64,000 nucleotides of DNA, taken from the NCBI GenBank assembly GCA_016801885.1, contig CM028896.1, positions 17,834,501-17,898,500 on the forward strand. Reading direction: 5' to 3'. A program made the position numbers and the translations under genes. The stretch is from Toxotes chatareus. Its lineage: Eukaryota > Chordata > Actinopteri > Toxotidae. Under the pieces are notes generated by a model. It saw nothing but the letters and a program-made list of their open reading frames with translations. It had not been told where the DNA came from and did no database searches. Below are positions 12,530 to 24,756 of this stretch, piece after piece; within the stretch, counting starts at the first letter, position 1; every line of letters starts with the position of its first letter.

Positions 12530-13181
12530 ACTAAGATCAGGGCTCCGATTGTCTGAATACATTACAACAGCCCATCTCATAAGCTTTTACTGGGCCCTGC
12601 TCATCTGATGGCTGTAATTTTAATTTTCATCATACTGGTTCCTTTATAGGCCATGAGTTCTGTTCGCATGTTTCTAGATTAACAGAAACATTTTTAATTT
12701 CCTCCATTTCACACAAAAGTCCAATTTCACACAGCAAACTCAGAGATTCACTTTAAAATACAAGGATTTAAATGAGAGGAAGAGCAGCTGGTTCTCAGAA
12801 AAACAGGAGGCCACTGTGGCTGTAATTATAACTGGAGTGGCTCCATACAGGATTAAAATCCCTGACCTGAGCAGGTAATGTTAGAATCACCCCACCTCCC
12901 AGTCACACATAAATCCCATTTCTACCTCAGATACATAATCACGGTTCTTATGTTTGCCAGATTTCCTTCTTCAACCTTGTTTGTTTGTGTTTTCGTTTTC
13001 TACTTAAATCAGCAGACAGACGGGATCACTTCATGTTTATGGATGTCATCTTTCATTTTCTCGAGTTGGACGTCGGTTTCCTTCGATCTTACTCACCACA
13101 TGCTTCCCAGGAGCTGTGAAAGGGGCGGGGACCAAACACTCTTACTGACATCATGTCTGCTTTAGTCCTGAAAATCCGAAC

Positions 13182-13360
13182 AATCCAGATTCCCTGCCAC
13201 GCTTTCTTGTTGCCATCAGCGACTGGATGGCCTCCAACTTTCTGCGACTGAACACTGATAAGACTGAAGCTCTGGTTGTTGGTCCTGATCATACTTCTCA
13301 CAGTATCACTCCTCACCTTGGACCACACCACAGCTTTGGTTCCATGTTTAAAAGCTGCCC
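13182..13360 (+). mobile_element. L2/CR1-like LINE reverse-transcriptase fragment
   Basis: A plus-strand frame reads DSLPRFLVAISDWMASNFLR then LNTDKTEALVVGP. This matches the segment just after the YADD catalytic box in L2/CR1/Rex-type non-LTR retrotransposons (consensus ...I..WM..NFL.LN..KTE.L..G). A stop follows at about 13,362, and the catalytic box and the rest of the element are absent. It is a short 5'- and 3'-truncated relic inside gfra2 intron 1, in antisense to the gene. The frame is intact over about 60 codons, which suggests a moderately young insertion. The exact clade cannot be set from this length. Confidence 0.8.
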
Positions 13361-13748
13361 GTAACACAGAAATGGCTTTTGTATACATAATTTTTTTACA
13401 ACTTAATTATCAGTGATTTAATCTGATCTTTCTGGCAAATGGGCCTCAACAACTTGTGTTTGAGTGACCTTTCCATTATTTCATGGAAAGATGAAATGTG
13501 TTATGGACTGAACTACCTTTAAGCCAATACATAAAAAATGATTCCTAACTCCAAATTGTATGATTTGATTTAAAGCTATAACTGATATTTTACACTAACG
13601 ATGTGTGAACTGACAATATACTTCTTTTTTTTAAAGTAACAGCTTTTCCAATGTCTCTGGTGGAAATGGACTTGGACACAGAGACAGAGGGGGTGACCGG
13701 GTGATTCATAAAGCAGATTACCACTTAAACCAGACCTACTTCAACTAA

Positions 13749-13779
13749 CCTGGTCCTGGTCCTGGTCCTGGTCCTGGTC
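13749..13779. repeat. CCTGGT hexanucleotide array
   Basis: Five consecutive CCTGGT units in gfra2 intron 1. Confidence 0.9.
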
Positions 13780-14644
13780 AGGTGAGTCTACACCTGTGTT
13801 ACACTGAAAGTGCCAGACTGTAAATGTTCCCTTACAGGTTCCTCCTCACTGCTGCTCAGTGAAAATAGGATATTATTATGTGATATATTGACACACTTTG
13901 TATAATTAAAATCTGAGCTCACATGTTTTTCATTCAGGCAGTTTCCTGCCTCATAGTAAGTCAAGTCTCCTTATTTTGTAATAATGAACACTCTAGCATG
14001 TAATAAATGTTTATAATAACTGTAACACAGTTACAGTTATAACGACATTAACAAGTGTTTATGTTCAGTATTTGTTCAAACTTCTGCTGAGACATGTTTT
14101 ATATTTGTTATGAATGTTCCACAGGAGGAGTTCCAGTTGTTCACAAACACATTAATAAACACTTAAATCTGCTTATAGCTACATTAGAATCTGTTATTAA
14201 CATGTATTAAATGTTTATATATTAATTATAAATGTTGAATAGAGAGAGTTGAAGAAAAATGAACATGTAAACTGTATTGTCACCACACAGAGGCTGTGAT
14301 TGCACTGATTATCTTCTAATTGTCTCATTTTTTTCCTACAGCATGCATACATCTAATTTCTCGTCTGTGTCCCTGTTTGATAGATGTTTAACAGCATGTT
14401 GCCTCATGCTGATTTTCTGATTCTGTGGACTGAGGAACAAACCAGGACCAGTTTCAGGACACAGGACAGAACCACAGCGCAGACCAAAGCCTCAGTAAAA
14501 CCCTGAAGAGCCAAACCACAACAGCTTGCATTCACAGGACAGGTGAACTGAAGACAAACAGGGTGCAGCAGAGCTAATATGTAAGCACGAGCCTGTTCTC
14601 AGGTTCTCTGCTGAGGTACAGTTCTGAGGATGGTAGTAATCCTG

Positions 14645-14800
14645 CCCTGTAGAAATACTCTGTTACAAGTAAAACTCCTTAATTCAACGTGTTATTTAAG
14701 TAAATGTATTAATATCAAAATGCCTAAAATATATTAACTCATCAAGCAGCTTCAAATGCATTTATTCAGGTTAAAGTACAAGTACCTCCACTGCCCCCCT
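14645..14800. repeat. Fragment of the AGTAC-type dispersed repeat in gfra2 intron 1
   Basis: AAATACTCTGTTACAAGTAA, ACTCCTTAATTCAACGTG and TTAAAGTACAAGTACCTCCA are in the order found in the internal and terminal parts of the same family. It is degenerate and truncated. Confidence 0.5.
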
Positions 14801-14827
14801 ACAGTCTCTGCAACCACAAGACCAGGG

Positions 14828-14892
14828 GAGGACAGACAGATAGACAGATATGTATATGGACAGACAGACAGACAGACAGGCGGACAGACAGG
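14828..14892. repeat. GACA/GATA tetranucleotide tract
   Basis: Imperfect GACA repeats with GATA variants, close to the gfra2 first coding exon. Confidence 0.9.
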
Positions 14893-15278
14893 TGATCTTT
14901 AGTCCTTTATTCCTGGAGCGTTTTACCATCAAGAGAAACTGAGAAACTCCGACTAATAAAAGCAGCATCTGAACGGCGTTCAGACGGAGTCGTGCGCCTT
15001 AAACAGCAGGACAAACTGGGGCTGTTCCCGGAGTCGGTTAAGGTCCGGGGCTGTGCACCGTTTCTGATGCGGGTAAAGGTGCTGGACGGGGGGTTCTCCA
15101 CGGGGGGTGGGGGCAGGTAATAATCCCCGGAGGACCAGAAGATGTACTAAGGACAAAGCAAGAAATCCCGCACGGACAGCCGCTGGACCCTTTGCCCTCA
15201 CCTGTGAATGTGTATGCGTTGCGTGTGCGCGCGCGTCGGTGTGCGGGCGGGTGGTGTGAATACTGGAGGTGTACTCAC

Positions 15279-15318
15279 CCAACACAAACACCAAAGTGAT
15301 GATATTAATCAGGATCAT
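15279..15318 (-). CDS. gfra2: gfra2 first coding exon (signal peptide), GDNF family receptor alpha-2
   Basis: On the minus strand an ATG at 15,318 opens 13 codons, MILINIITLVFVL, plus one base, followed by a consensus donor (GTGAGT at 15,278-15,273). This is the hydrophobic core of a secretory signal peptide and begins like the human GFRA2 start (MILANVFCL...). The exon ends in phase 1, which matches the phase-1 acceptor of the exon at 10,868-11,167. The split codon becomes GAT (Asp), as in the human FFFLD junction. GFRA2 is a GPI-anchored cell-surface co-receptor that binds neurturin and presents it to the RET tyrosine kinase. An in-frame ATG 19 codons upstream (MNRTETDPGF...) exists, but the downstream ATG matches the family start and places the hydrophobic segment at the N-terminus. 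The exon is only 40 bases, so the identification rests on its linkage to the next exon. Confidence 0.85.
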
Positions 15319-15381
15319 CTCGCGTCCAACAGTAATCCCACAAGTCATGAATCCAGGGTCGGTCTCGGTCCGGTTCACCCC

Positions 15382-15382
<1 letters not shown>

Positions 15383-15422
<40 letters not shown>
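15383..15422. repeat. (TC)n microsatellite in gfra2 leader
   Basis: About 20 TC units, 65 bases upstream of the gfra2 start codon on the minus strand, where it reads (GA)n. Confidence 0.95.
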
Positions 15423-15423
<1 letters not shown>

Positions 15424-16066
15424 GGTGTGTCTTACTCTCTCTCTCTTTCTCCGCTGGAAATCGGTAAAACTGCAGCCGACATGGTGGAGCGAGCAAATTT
15501 CCCCTGGAGACAGTCTTAACGGGGAGACCGGACCCTCCTCGGCAAAGGGGGACTCAAACCAGCACGGAGGCTCGAGAAGTGTTCGCAGAGTCCGTTAAGG
15601 TCCGCATATTCCGGCGAGGCAGCGCGTGTCGGAGTATCCACGGTTTACCGGAGGAGTCGGTCCATGAACGGAGGAATCAGCGCTTTCCCTGCAGCTGATA
15701 AACGTTAACCACCCGGCCGCTCCCTCTCACACCGTGCGCCCGCGTTACTCCAACTTTCCCCGTAGGTCGGTGCGTGTCCGTCCCTGCAGTTCACACTCAG
15801 GAACGGAGGACGTCAGACCGCGCCGCTCCCGCTCTCCTCCTCTTCTTCTCTGCACGCTCACATCAGTATTAGCAGTGTTAATAGTGCTGATGTGTGTATG
15901 TGGGATAGTTACATGGATTTACTGCACACCGGAGCAGCCCGATGCGTAATGGCACGCGCGTCTCCCGGTAATATTCTCCTTAATCCACTCCGGCTGCCTC
16001 TGCTCGCGTCTCCTTCAGAAAACCCAGAGCGCGCGACCACTGAGGAAAACCTAGAGTCCGCCCCCC

Positions 16067-16067
<1 letters not shown>

Positions 16068-16119
<52 letters not shown>
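16068..16119. repeat. (CA)n microsatellite in gfra2 promoter region
   Basis: About 26 uninterrupted CA units. Confidence 0.95.
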
Positions 16120-16121
<2 letters not shown>

Positions 16122-17144
16122 TACACGGTCAAGGCGCGTGTCAGCACCGGGGGAGGCACCGTTATCGACTCTCACTCTCTCTCACCAGGTGTCTAACAAG
16201 CACCGCGCACGCGCACGCCTGGACTCCGCAGGATGACCCGGGGTGATGCAGCGCGCGGCTTCCTACTGAACAGATACATTAAATAGACTTAAACGCTCCC
16301 GCGCGGTGAGACTCAGCCCGCCACAGATGAAACCCTCACATTGTTGAACGCTCAAAGAAATTCAGTTTACTATCATGTGGTGAATCTTCACAGCACAGAA
16401 ACAGCAGCTGAATCATGTTTCCCATTTTTTGTTTGAAAAAAAAAAAAAACTATTAATCAGTTATGAAAATAATTGTAGATTCCATAAATTAATGATTCAG
16501 TTTTTAAAATTTCAAAACCCTGTTAAAACATCTGTCACTGTTTGTGTCCACGGAGTCCAACATGATGTATTCACATGTCTTGTTTTGTCTGAGCAACAGT
16601 CCAAAACTCAAACAGATGTTTAGTTTCTAATGAAATTACACAGAGAAAGCAGAGGACAGAGCTGAGCTGACTTTACCTGACTTCATCGGTCTCAGAGTTC
16701 AAATTCCACATAATGCACATTATTCAGCTCTGAGTCTGTACTCCCTGCAGAAGATGACACACCTGGACGTCCAGCCATGGCCTGTCTGAGCACTGTCCCA
16801 CTGTGATTAACTTTAGTGTTTGGGTATCTGGTGCTAATGAAACGCTGTGGTAATTATAGAAAATCCATGTTTTGAAGCTGGAGGTTAAATGTGCTTTAGT
16901 ATCTGTACGGTGTCACTGTGGAAGTATTTAGCAGTATGAAGCCTGAGCTGGCATCGAGCAGCAGCAGGTCCTTCCTGCCTCCTTCTAACAAACTGGATGA
17001 TACGTTCAATTTGAGACGTGTTCATCATCGTAACAAAGGGCGCCGAGCAGCCCCCCCTCATTACACCACATTTACCAGCAAAGATCAAAGGAGACCAGAG
17101 ACTCTGTCTCACAGTCCTCCAGAGAAGTCTGTCCATCTGTATAT

Positions 17145-17535
17145 TCATGTTTGTCTGTCTGTCCATAGACACTGCATTCTTTTTCTGTCTGCCTGTCTGT
17201 CTGTCTCTGTCTGTGTCTATCTGTCTGTCTGTCTCTCTGTCCATAGACACTGCACTCTTTCTCTCTGTCTGTCTTTGTTGTATTTATCTGCCTTTCTTTC
17301 TTTCTTTCTTTCTTTCTATGCCTCTGTTCAGTTATCCATTTGTCTGTCCATATATTTATCTATCTGTCCTTCTTTATCTTTCCATCCAGTCTGTCTGTCT
17401 CTGTCCATCCATCTCTTTCTATCTGTCCATCCCTCTGTTCATTTAGTAATCTCTCTGTCCACTATCCATCTTTCCATGTTTATTAATCTGTCTCTCTTTC
17501 TGTCAGTCTATCCATCTGTCCATCCAGTGTACTGT
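17145..17535. repeat. Degenerate TCTG/TCCA/TTTC tetranucleotide tract
   Basis: Imperfect tetranucleotides dominated by TCTG, with TCCA and TTTC variants. The serine/leucine-rich 209-residue open frame over it is an artefact of the repeat. Confidence 0.9.
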
Positions 17536-18032
17536 CTGTTATATTAGTCTGTGGTATTACAGTATTTATATCAGCAGTAGATGTATGACTGTATCAGAGC
17601 AGCTTTCATAAGCTGCTGTCCTGGTCTTAATGAAAGCCGTGTGCCGTGTCTCTCAGCATGAAGACTCTGCAGTTATAACGACACTCTTTAGCCTGGAGGC
17701 AGGATTAAAGCAATTAACTCACTTCCTGTAACACAAACATTTCCTTCCTGTCACCAAATATGAAACTCATCATGGGAAAGTGATTTATCACACAAGCACA
17801 TAAACGAAGCCCCCAGCAGTGAAAGTAAGAGAGTTTCTCTCACAGAGGAGAGAAGTCAGTGATTAACCCCGGAGGTGGCTGACAGGAGGGGACGCTGGTG
17901 GAGGAGGGGACACTGGAAATATACAGAGGAAATGGATTAACAACATTTATTCAGGTTGAGTTATTAGCAGGAGTTTTCACAGGTCCACTCAGTTCTGAGG
18001 AACCGGCCTGGTCCGGTTAGGTAGGCGTGTCT

Positions 18033-18061
18033 CAGGTCTGATCCATGGTGGATCAGACCTG
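18033..18061. repeat. 13-bp perfect inverted repeat
   Basis: CAGGTCTGATCCA at 18,033-18,045 pairs with TGGATCAGACCTG at 18,049-18,061 across a three-base loop. Confidence 0.9.
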
Positions 18062-21000
18062 TCGGAGTCTCAGAGCTCATCCAGAGGTGGCCTGTAGGTC
18101 AGGGGTAAATTCTGTATGTTCTAAGCATGTTCTCTGATTAGGCGTGTCCCCTCATTCATCAGCATCAATCCAAGTTTTCAGGTCTGTCTCAGTTTGTTTG
18201 ATAATGTCTCATTCAGATTCACACTGTGCAACATGTGGTCGGCTTAATAACCAGCTGTACTTAAAGCGGCAGCTGCCACGACTGTCCTGCTTCATTTGAA
18301 TTCAGCTTCCTATCACACGCTGCCTGACATCGTAGCCTGCAGCCGAGCGTTCGCTGCTGCCAGATTTCAAACACACTGGAAGAGTTTTTACAGCTGCGCT
18401 GGTTTGGCTGTGAAACAATCGTCCTTTCCTCACAAGACACAAAAAGCATTTCAGATTTCGGATTCACTGCTTTTCTGTGATCTTATTTCTGACAGAGAGA
18501 CTGAAAATGATTGAACAGTGTCACAAAACCTGAACACAAACTGATCAGTGGCTGAAATTCACACAAGCGAGAATCACATTTGTGGCTGAAATTCACAGAG
18601 AGGAGAACGTTTTGTTTGCCAAAGGGAAAAATGTTCCTGTGTGAAAATTAAGTAGAGAAAGTGTGACAGCCCAAACCAGATGCAGTCTGCTGGGAAATCA
18701 CTTTTTCAACACAATGAACAGCAAACTCTCAGACAGCTCCAGGATTAGTCTGTCATGATTTTCCCTCTCATCATCCTCCCTGTTACATGCCCTCCACTCG
18801 TCCACTCTTTCATTCCTCGTTCTTGTTTAAACTCCATCTCTCTCTCTGATTACTGTCCTCTCCCTCTGCTTCTGTTTTTCTCTTTCACAGCAGAACAAAC
18901 CTGAACTTCCTGCGACACTGACCTCTTTTACCTTGGTCTCTTGGCACTAATTCAATTACAACAGCCACTAGAAAAGGCAATTATAATTAACACTGATTAA
19001 TGAGGTGAAGTCAGAGGATACATCAGTGATAGAGTGATTGGACAACATTAGCTGGGGACAATTAGGGTGCTGCGGAATGAAATGAATCACACCCACAGTC
19101 ATTAGAGGAGGAATCAGCAGCCGTTCAGAGGCATGTTAGGCCAGAGGTTAACACTGTGGTAAACACCACTGCAAATCAAGTCAAAATCAAGTGTGTGTGT
19201 GTGAATACTGTGTGGAACTACACTGTTTCTACACAGGACAAGTTCATGTGCTTAACAAAAGCATATCACACTGAGGAGATACAGATAGTATCAGACTGTG
19301 GATCCACTAAAGGACTGCTGACACCAACAATCATTTATCTACCAATGATTGATTGATTGATGAACAGTCTGAGACTTAAAGTGCAGGAAGAACATCCAGT
19401 TCTTAGTTATCGTGACAGTGAGTCACTGTAGAGTCCAGTCTGCTGCCCAGAAGACGTGTTCCAACCCGCTGTCGTAAACACCACTGAACACCGAAGCTCT
19501 CGCTGAGCGAACAGCTGCTAACACTAACACTGGTTAGGTAACGACAGCAGAAACTTTCATCTGGTGAGCAGCAGCTCTGGGGACGGAGACACCTTGTTGA
19601 TGAGAGAGGTCAGAGGTCAGACTGGTTTCAGCCTCCTGGTTGGACAGGGGATGGGCAGCATGAATGATGTGATGAATCATGTCAACATGGAGCTGAAGCT
19701 CAGAGGAAGGTTTCCAGCAGAGGTATTTGATCATTGCCTTATTATTTACTATCACTATCACTTGTCTGCCTTTTGTTCTGTATATTTTTGAACTGCTGAA
19801 CATTTTTTTTTCAGATAACCACATCTTCCCACAGTTTCATCTTTCATCTCGTGTTAAATATGCTGCCCTTGATCTGTTGATGTTGACTGAACTGTCATTA
19901 TGAACCTTCTTTCATGTTATCAGACACAGCTGGATCAGAAAACAGCATTCAAGTGAGACTGTGTAGTCATTTAGAGGTGACGGATTGTCTGGGGCAAGTG
20001 GGGTAAAGCCCCGCCAGCAGGAGGAGGTGTGGCGTCACTGGCCTGAGCTTAGAAATGAGCAGAATTCTGGATTAATTCCTGACCTAAGAGCCGTAAGTGT
20101 GAAAACAACAAAACAACAGCTCACATGTTTTCTGTAATGAAAGCAGATGGAACCAATCTGGTGCCAGGTGGGGCTGACTACCTGTTGCCTTGCTTCTGTT
20201 TGATTGGCTGTTTGCAGAGTAGTGGTCACACAACTGGATAATCTTATGGTACACATGTGAAAGTCGGCCTTTAGAAGACAAACCTGACACTGGTGCCACC
20301 AGCTGCAGGATCCTGTTTTAAACCAAAGCTTGTTAAAATAATCACAGATTTAACACACAGCTGTTCCACAGGTAGCCTGCTAGCTTGTCAAAGAAGGAGC
20401 AGTGTGCTTCCTGTGTGTTGCAGAGAGGGGGTGGTACCCGGTCAGGAACAGGCTTTCAGGATCTCCAGCATCTTTCTGAGAGGATTACCAAACATGAAAG
20501 CAGCGGGAGTCAAACTGTAAAATTGTGTAATTTTCTGGTCTTGGGTCCAAAGTTGTTGTTGCCCCACAGTGTTGCAACAGGCGGGAACAGTCGATCCTGA
20601 GGATGTTCGCTCATGTAGAAAAAGAGTGAACTTTGTCTTAAAATTGCTCCCTGGAAACCGTTCAGTGTGTCTCCAGGTTACACTTTGGATTGAGTCCACC
20701 TTGATGTGAGCACAAACACAGATGTTCAGTGTCTTTTTGCAGCAGCAGCCTAGTGTTGGTTGCACAAGACTTAATTAAACTCGAGAATTATTTGAGGACA
20801 TGAGGTTTCCAGCTGGAACCAGACTGTAGCATTTTCTTTAATCAGCTGGAGGCATTTCACTGCTACAGCTGACAGACTCCACATCCCTCTCATTACAACG
20901 GCTCTTCAGCTGACTCTGACCTGAAGGCAGCGTGCTCTCCAGACTGCTTTTGTCTTATCAAGTTCATTAATTTATTCAGACCTGTATCACACGCACATGT

Positions 21001-21447
21001 CAGGGACTTAAAAGAAAAAGCTGACTAGTCAAACCTTTTTTTTTTTTTTTTTTTTTACTGTGGATGTCATTTCCAGTTACACACAGCTTTATTCATTTAA
21101 TAAAGGTGTAAGTATACCTGAACATAGAGACATCTGCTGGGGAGTTCTCTGCAGGTCTAATATCCACTCATGCCTCTTCACACAGCCTCAATCAAATCTT
21201 CTTTAAATTTAATCTCACATCGAGTTGAATCAAATCTGAATTCCCGGTTTATGCCAAGTGCATCATTTGTAGCTTTGAAGTTTGATTCTGTTAAATAATT
21301 TTGGCCTGTTTGTTAAATGCAGGTTGCTCAGGTACAGTAGATCAGCGTAGCAGTAACAGCAGCACAGTTAGGATCAGCGATGGATCAGTGATGCATCATG
21401 GTCACAGTTAATAAGAGTTTACAGCCACAGTGACTCTGAGGATCAGG

Positions 21448-21543
21448 ACATGCTAACATGCTAACGGTGACAGTGCTAACATGCTGATGTTTAGCAGAGA
21501 TAATGTTTACCATTTACCATTGTACTTTAGCATGTTAGCATGT
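21448..21543. repeat. Inverted repeat of ATGCTAAC units, 17-bp perfect arms
   Basis: ACATGCTAACATGCTAA at 21,448-21,464 is the exact reverse complement of TTAGCATGTTAGCATGT at 21,527-21,543. The 62-base spacer contains another GTGCTAACATGCTGATG unit. This is a common teleost repeat style. Confidence 0.8.
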
Positions 21544-22543
21544 TAACATTACCTGTTCTGATACCTGCAGAACTAATGGTTTGGCTCTTTGTTGGCTAAC
21601 TCGACTCAGCGTTCCTACGTAGCATTTATTTTTTTAATGTGAATTATGTGAGGGATAATTCACAGGGATACTGTGAGTCCGTTTTCCTCCACCCTACAAT
21701 TAGCCAACTGCAGGTTCACCTCTGCACGAACAAAGACAAAAAAAAAAAAAAGCAGGTTTCAGCAGAATCGAGCTGTGGCCATAATTACATCTGCAGACTG
21801 TAATGACTGTAATGATTTCAGTGAATTTACCGTCAGGCAGATACAATCAGAGGTAAACGCTTCTCTCTCTGCCTCCAACCCACCTGCTCTATCGAGAAAC
21901 TATGATTGCTTTCACTAACATTATCATATCCATCCTAAATGGCCTCGGGGTGATGTGACCTCTGCGGGGTGGGAGGTGGGGGTGGGCTGCCCTGCTCACC
22001 TGCAGTGATTGATGGCTTCAGGCGGTGATGTCACTGCAGCCGATGAGAACCAATCAGCTCGACCGATTTTCTCACAGATTTCTACACACACAGGAAATGC
22101 TGTTACAGATCCGTTTCCATAATTATGTTTGAGCGATGACAATTCTTCCACACAGAAAATACATTTCGGCTTCTTCTCAACAAACTGAGCTGAAATGAGA
22201 AATGAGATGGCACACAGTTCAGCAGTGGGCTTCAGCTGTGAAACACCCGTTAATCACCCAGAAAACCTGAAAACATGGGAGGACTACCAACTGTCTACAA
22301 CAGCGCTCATGGGTTCACCACCCTGCGTCAGTTGGTCCCATCATGTGATTGATCAGATTCTGCTGCACTTCATGTTGTAGATGGTCACATCATGTCCAAC
22401 AGTGTGACACTGCATTTCCAGGATGAAGCGTGGACCTCTGGTTTGTGTGTGTCTGTGTTCTTCTGTTGTCGCTCGATTGGAAAGGAAGCAGCGATGCACA
22501 GGATTAATGAGCTCCATAATCCAGTGTCTCCCACATTAACACA

Positions 22544-22593
22544 GTCTGCCTGCCTGTCTGTCTGTCCATCTGTCTGTCTGTCTGCCTGCCTGC

Positions 22594-22624
<31 letters not shown>

Positions 22625-22761
22625 CCTGTCTGTCTGTCTGTCTGTCTGTCTGCCTGCCTGCCTGCCTGCCTGTCTGTCTGTCTGTCTGTCTGCCTGCCTG
22701 TCTGTCTGTCCGTCCGTCCGTCCGTCTGTCTGCCTGCCTGTCCGTCCGTCTGCCTGTCTGC

Positions 22762-22792
<31 letters not shown>

Positions 22793-23124
22793 CCTGCCTG
22801 CCTGTCTGTCTGTCCGTCCGTCCGTCCGTCTGTCTGCCTGTCTGTCCGTCCGTCCGTCCGTCCGTCTGCCTGCCTGTCCGTCCGTCTGCCTGTCTGCCTG
22901 TCTGTCTGTCCATCTGTCTGTCTGTCTGCCTGCCTGTCTGTCCGTCCGTCCGTCCGTCCGTCTGTCTGCCTGCCTGTCTGCCTGTCTGTCTGTCTGTCTG
23001 TCCGTCCGTCCGTCCGTCTGCCTGCCTGTCCGTCCGTCTGCCTGTCTGCCTGTCTGTCCGTCCGTCCGTCTGTCTGCCTGCCTGTCCGTCCGTCTGTCTG
23101 TCTGCCTGCCTGCCTGTCTGTCTG
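22544..23124. repeat. Compound TCTG/CCTG/TCCG tetranucleotide array (about 580 bp)
   Basis: A continuous four-base period made of CTGT, CTGC and CCGT units in varied order, with recurring blocks that imply duplication of higher-order segments. Three reading frames stay open on both strands, which explains the 222-275-residue open frames of alternating Cys/Pro/Leu/Ser/Val or Thr/Asp/Arg/Gln. Confidence 0.97.
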
Positions 23125-23485
23125 CAGATTTAATGAAGGTAAACATATTGTCTCTGAGCTCTGATGCAGCATTTCTCAGAGGCTGCACATTGATCAACAT
23201 GTGTCCTGCTGCAGCATAACTCAGCTGATAACTGACACTGTGTCAGTCTCACTGTGTCAGTCTCTGTGTATGTCCTCATACATTAGTACAGACTGATGTT
23301 CCTGCTTTAAGCTCATCCACTGTCTGAGCAGTGTTTTATTCATGTTTTAAACATGACCGTGTTATTTCTGTGTATCTGACCCAGGTATTCAGCCCTTGTG
23401 AACGAACCCATGAGATTGGCAGCTGGTGAGTGATGACACACAGACACACAAAGACACAGTTTCCACCAAAACACCTCCGACTCAC

Positions 23486-23820
23486 TTTGTGCTGCCTCAT
23501 TTAAACGAAGCTGCCACCTGTTCGAGTCTCTTCTCCCACCTGTGCACCGTGAGCTCTGCACCGGACACCAACACAGCACATGGACTGGTTCACCAAACGT
23601 TTTGGTTTTTTATTCGTTTTTATTGTCATCGCACAAATTCAATTAAAACCCCCACATCATCATCTGTGGAGCGCTGCATCATCCGCTTCCTGGAGAAGCT
23701 TCTGAACATTTGTCCAACTGTTGTTGACACAGCTCTGTTTGTGCTGCCTCATTTGAATGAACCTCCCACCTGCGTCTCTCCTCCCACCTGTGCACCGTGA
23801 GCTCTGCACCAACACACCAC
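23486..23820 (+). repeat. Local duplication of a 90-bp segment
   Basis: TTTGTGCTGCCTCATTTAAA onward (23,486-23,578) recurs at 23,738-23,820, with shared blocks CCCACCTGTGCACCGTGAGC and TCTGCACC. The second copy has small deletions. The copies are 252 bases apart. Confidence 0.85.
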
Positions 23821-24678
23821 ACAGACGAGCGAAGAGAGCAACAAGGTCAGAAAAACATCTAGTACCTTGTACCTACACTCGTCTGTCAGCGCCGCACCGG
23901 CTCACTGTGAGAACCACGACGAGGCTGTGATCCGGGAGATTTACTCCAGTCCTGCTTCACACCACGGACACACAGAACCGTCCACCACCACATCTGCAGG
24001 ATTATCTGCACCAAGACTCAAACACAGACCAGATGCACTCGGTGAAGTAGTGATGGTGTCGCTCGACGCAGACCTGAACCCTGTCAGCCATTTTCACATC
24101 CACTTCACATTTTACTAAAGTTCCAAAACAACAAAGAACACACAAATTAACGTTTAAACAACTCTGAGCCATTCTGAACCGAAGAGAGAGAGAAATTTAC
24201 CGCTGGGCTACACGTGCTTCCACTTTCTGTTTAATAATATTCTCACACACACACACATCTATAGGAGGGAGCACACCTGTGAAGCAGTATCAATGTGAGA
24301 CATGTTCGTCAGGTTACAAAGCTCTGAGCTGTAATTGGGGACTTTCTCTCTCCCTCCGCTGAGCAGACAGTGATTTAATTTAATTTAATTTCAGCTCTCC
24401 TCCACAGGGACGCACAGATAACATTAATTAGGTTTTCTCTTTTAACTTTTTTAACACTCCCCTTGTGTTCCTGCGGCTTTTATGCAAAGCGAGACCTGGG
24501 AGGACTGTCTGTCTACATGTCTCTGCCTCACCTGTCTATCTGTTCATCAGTCTCTGTGCCTGTCTCTCCGTCTGTCTCCTTGATTGATAGTCCGTCTGCC
24601 CATCTCTCCACCGCTTCCTCACATGCACATTATTTTTCACCTTTATCTCAACCCACAGTCCTGACAGGGGCTATTTCA

Positions 24679-24680
<2 letters not shown>

Positions 24681-24751
<71 letters not shown>

Positions 24752-24756
24752 ACTCA
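24681..24756. repeat. (CA)n microsatellite
   Basis: About 32 CA units followed by CACT variants. Confidence 0.95.

Larger units (their letters stand above)
11168..15278 (-). other. gfra2: gfra2 intron 1
   Basis: Non-coding interval between the two gfra2 coding exons, about 4.1 kb. It holds a fragment of dispersed repeat family A (12,388-12,529), a 13-bp hairpin (12,239-12,274), a LINE reverse-transcriptase fragment (13,182-13,360), a hexanucleotide array (13,749-13,779), part of a percomorph AGTAC-type dispersed repeat (about 14,650-14,800) and a GACA-type tetranucleotide tract (14,828-14,892). The end near the first exon is CpG-rich. I see no other exon in it. Confidence 0.7.
15319..16330 (-). 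promoter_or_regulatory. gfra2: gfra2 5' leader and CpG-rich promoter region
   Basis: Immediately upstream (minus strand) of the first coding exon is about 1 kb with far more CpG dinucleotides than the surrounding AT-rich DNA, for example around 15,460-15,800, 15,940-16,040 and 16,130-16,310. This is the expected position of the 5' untranslated region and promoter. Two dinucleotide tracts lie inside: (TC)n at 15,383-15,422, which would be transcribed as (GA)n in the leader, and (CA)n at 16,068-16,119. No TATA box or transcription start can be placed from sequence alone, so the boundaries are approximate. CpG density also continues downstream of the first coding exon to about 14,950. Confidence 0.55.
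16331..22543. other. Intergenic block upstream of gfra2
   Basis: No gene is recognised. The block contains the degenerate tetranucleotide tract (17,145-17,535), a 13-bp hairpin (18,033-18,061), an ATTA-rich stretch that looks like conserved non-coding DNA (18,930-19,110), a T20 run (21,038-21,057) and the ATGCTAAC inverted repeat (21,448-21,543). Short open frames here show no family resemblance. Confidence 0.5.

Noticed and set aside
22385..23219. Open frames of 222-275 codons on both strands
   Set aside because: They are produced by the four-base tandem repeat, which keeps several frames open. The peptides are pure repeat (Asp-Arg-Gln-Thr or Cys-Leu-Ser-Val).
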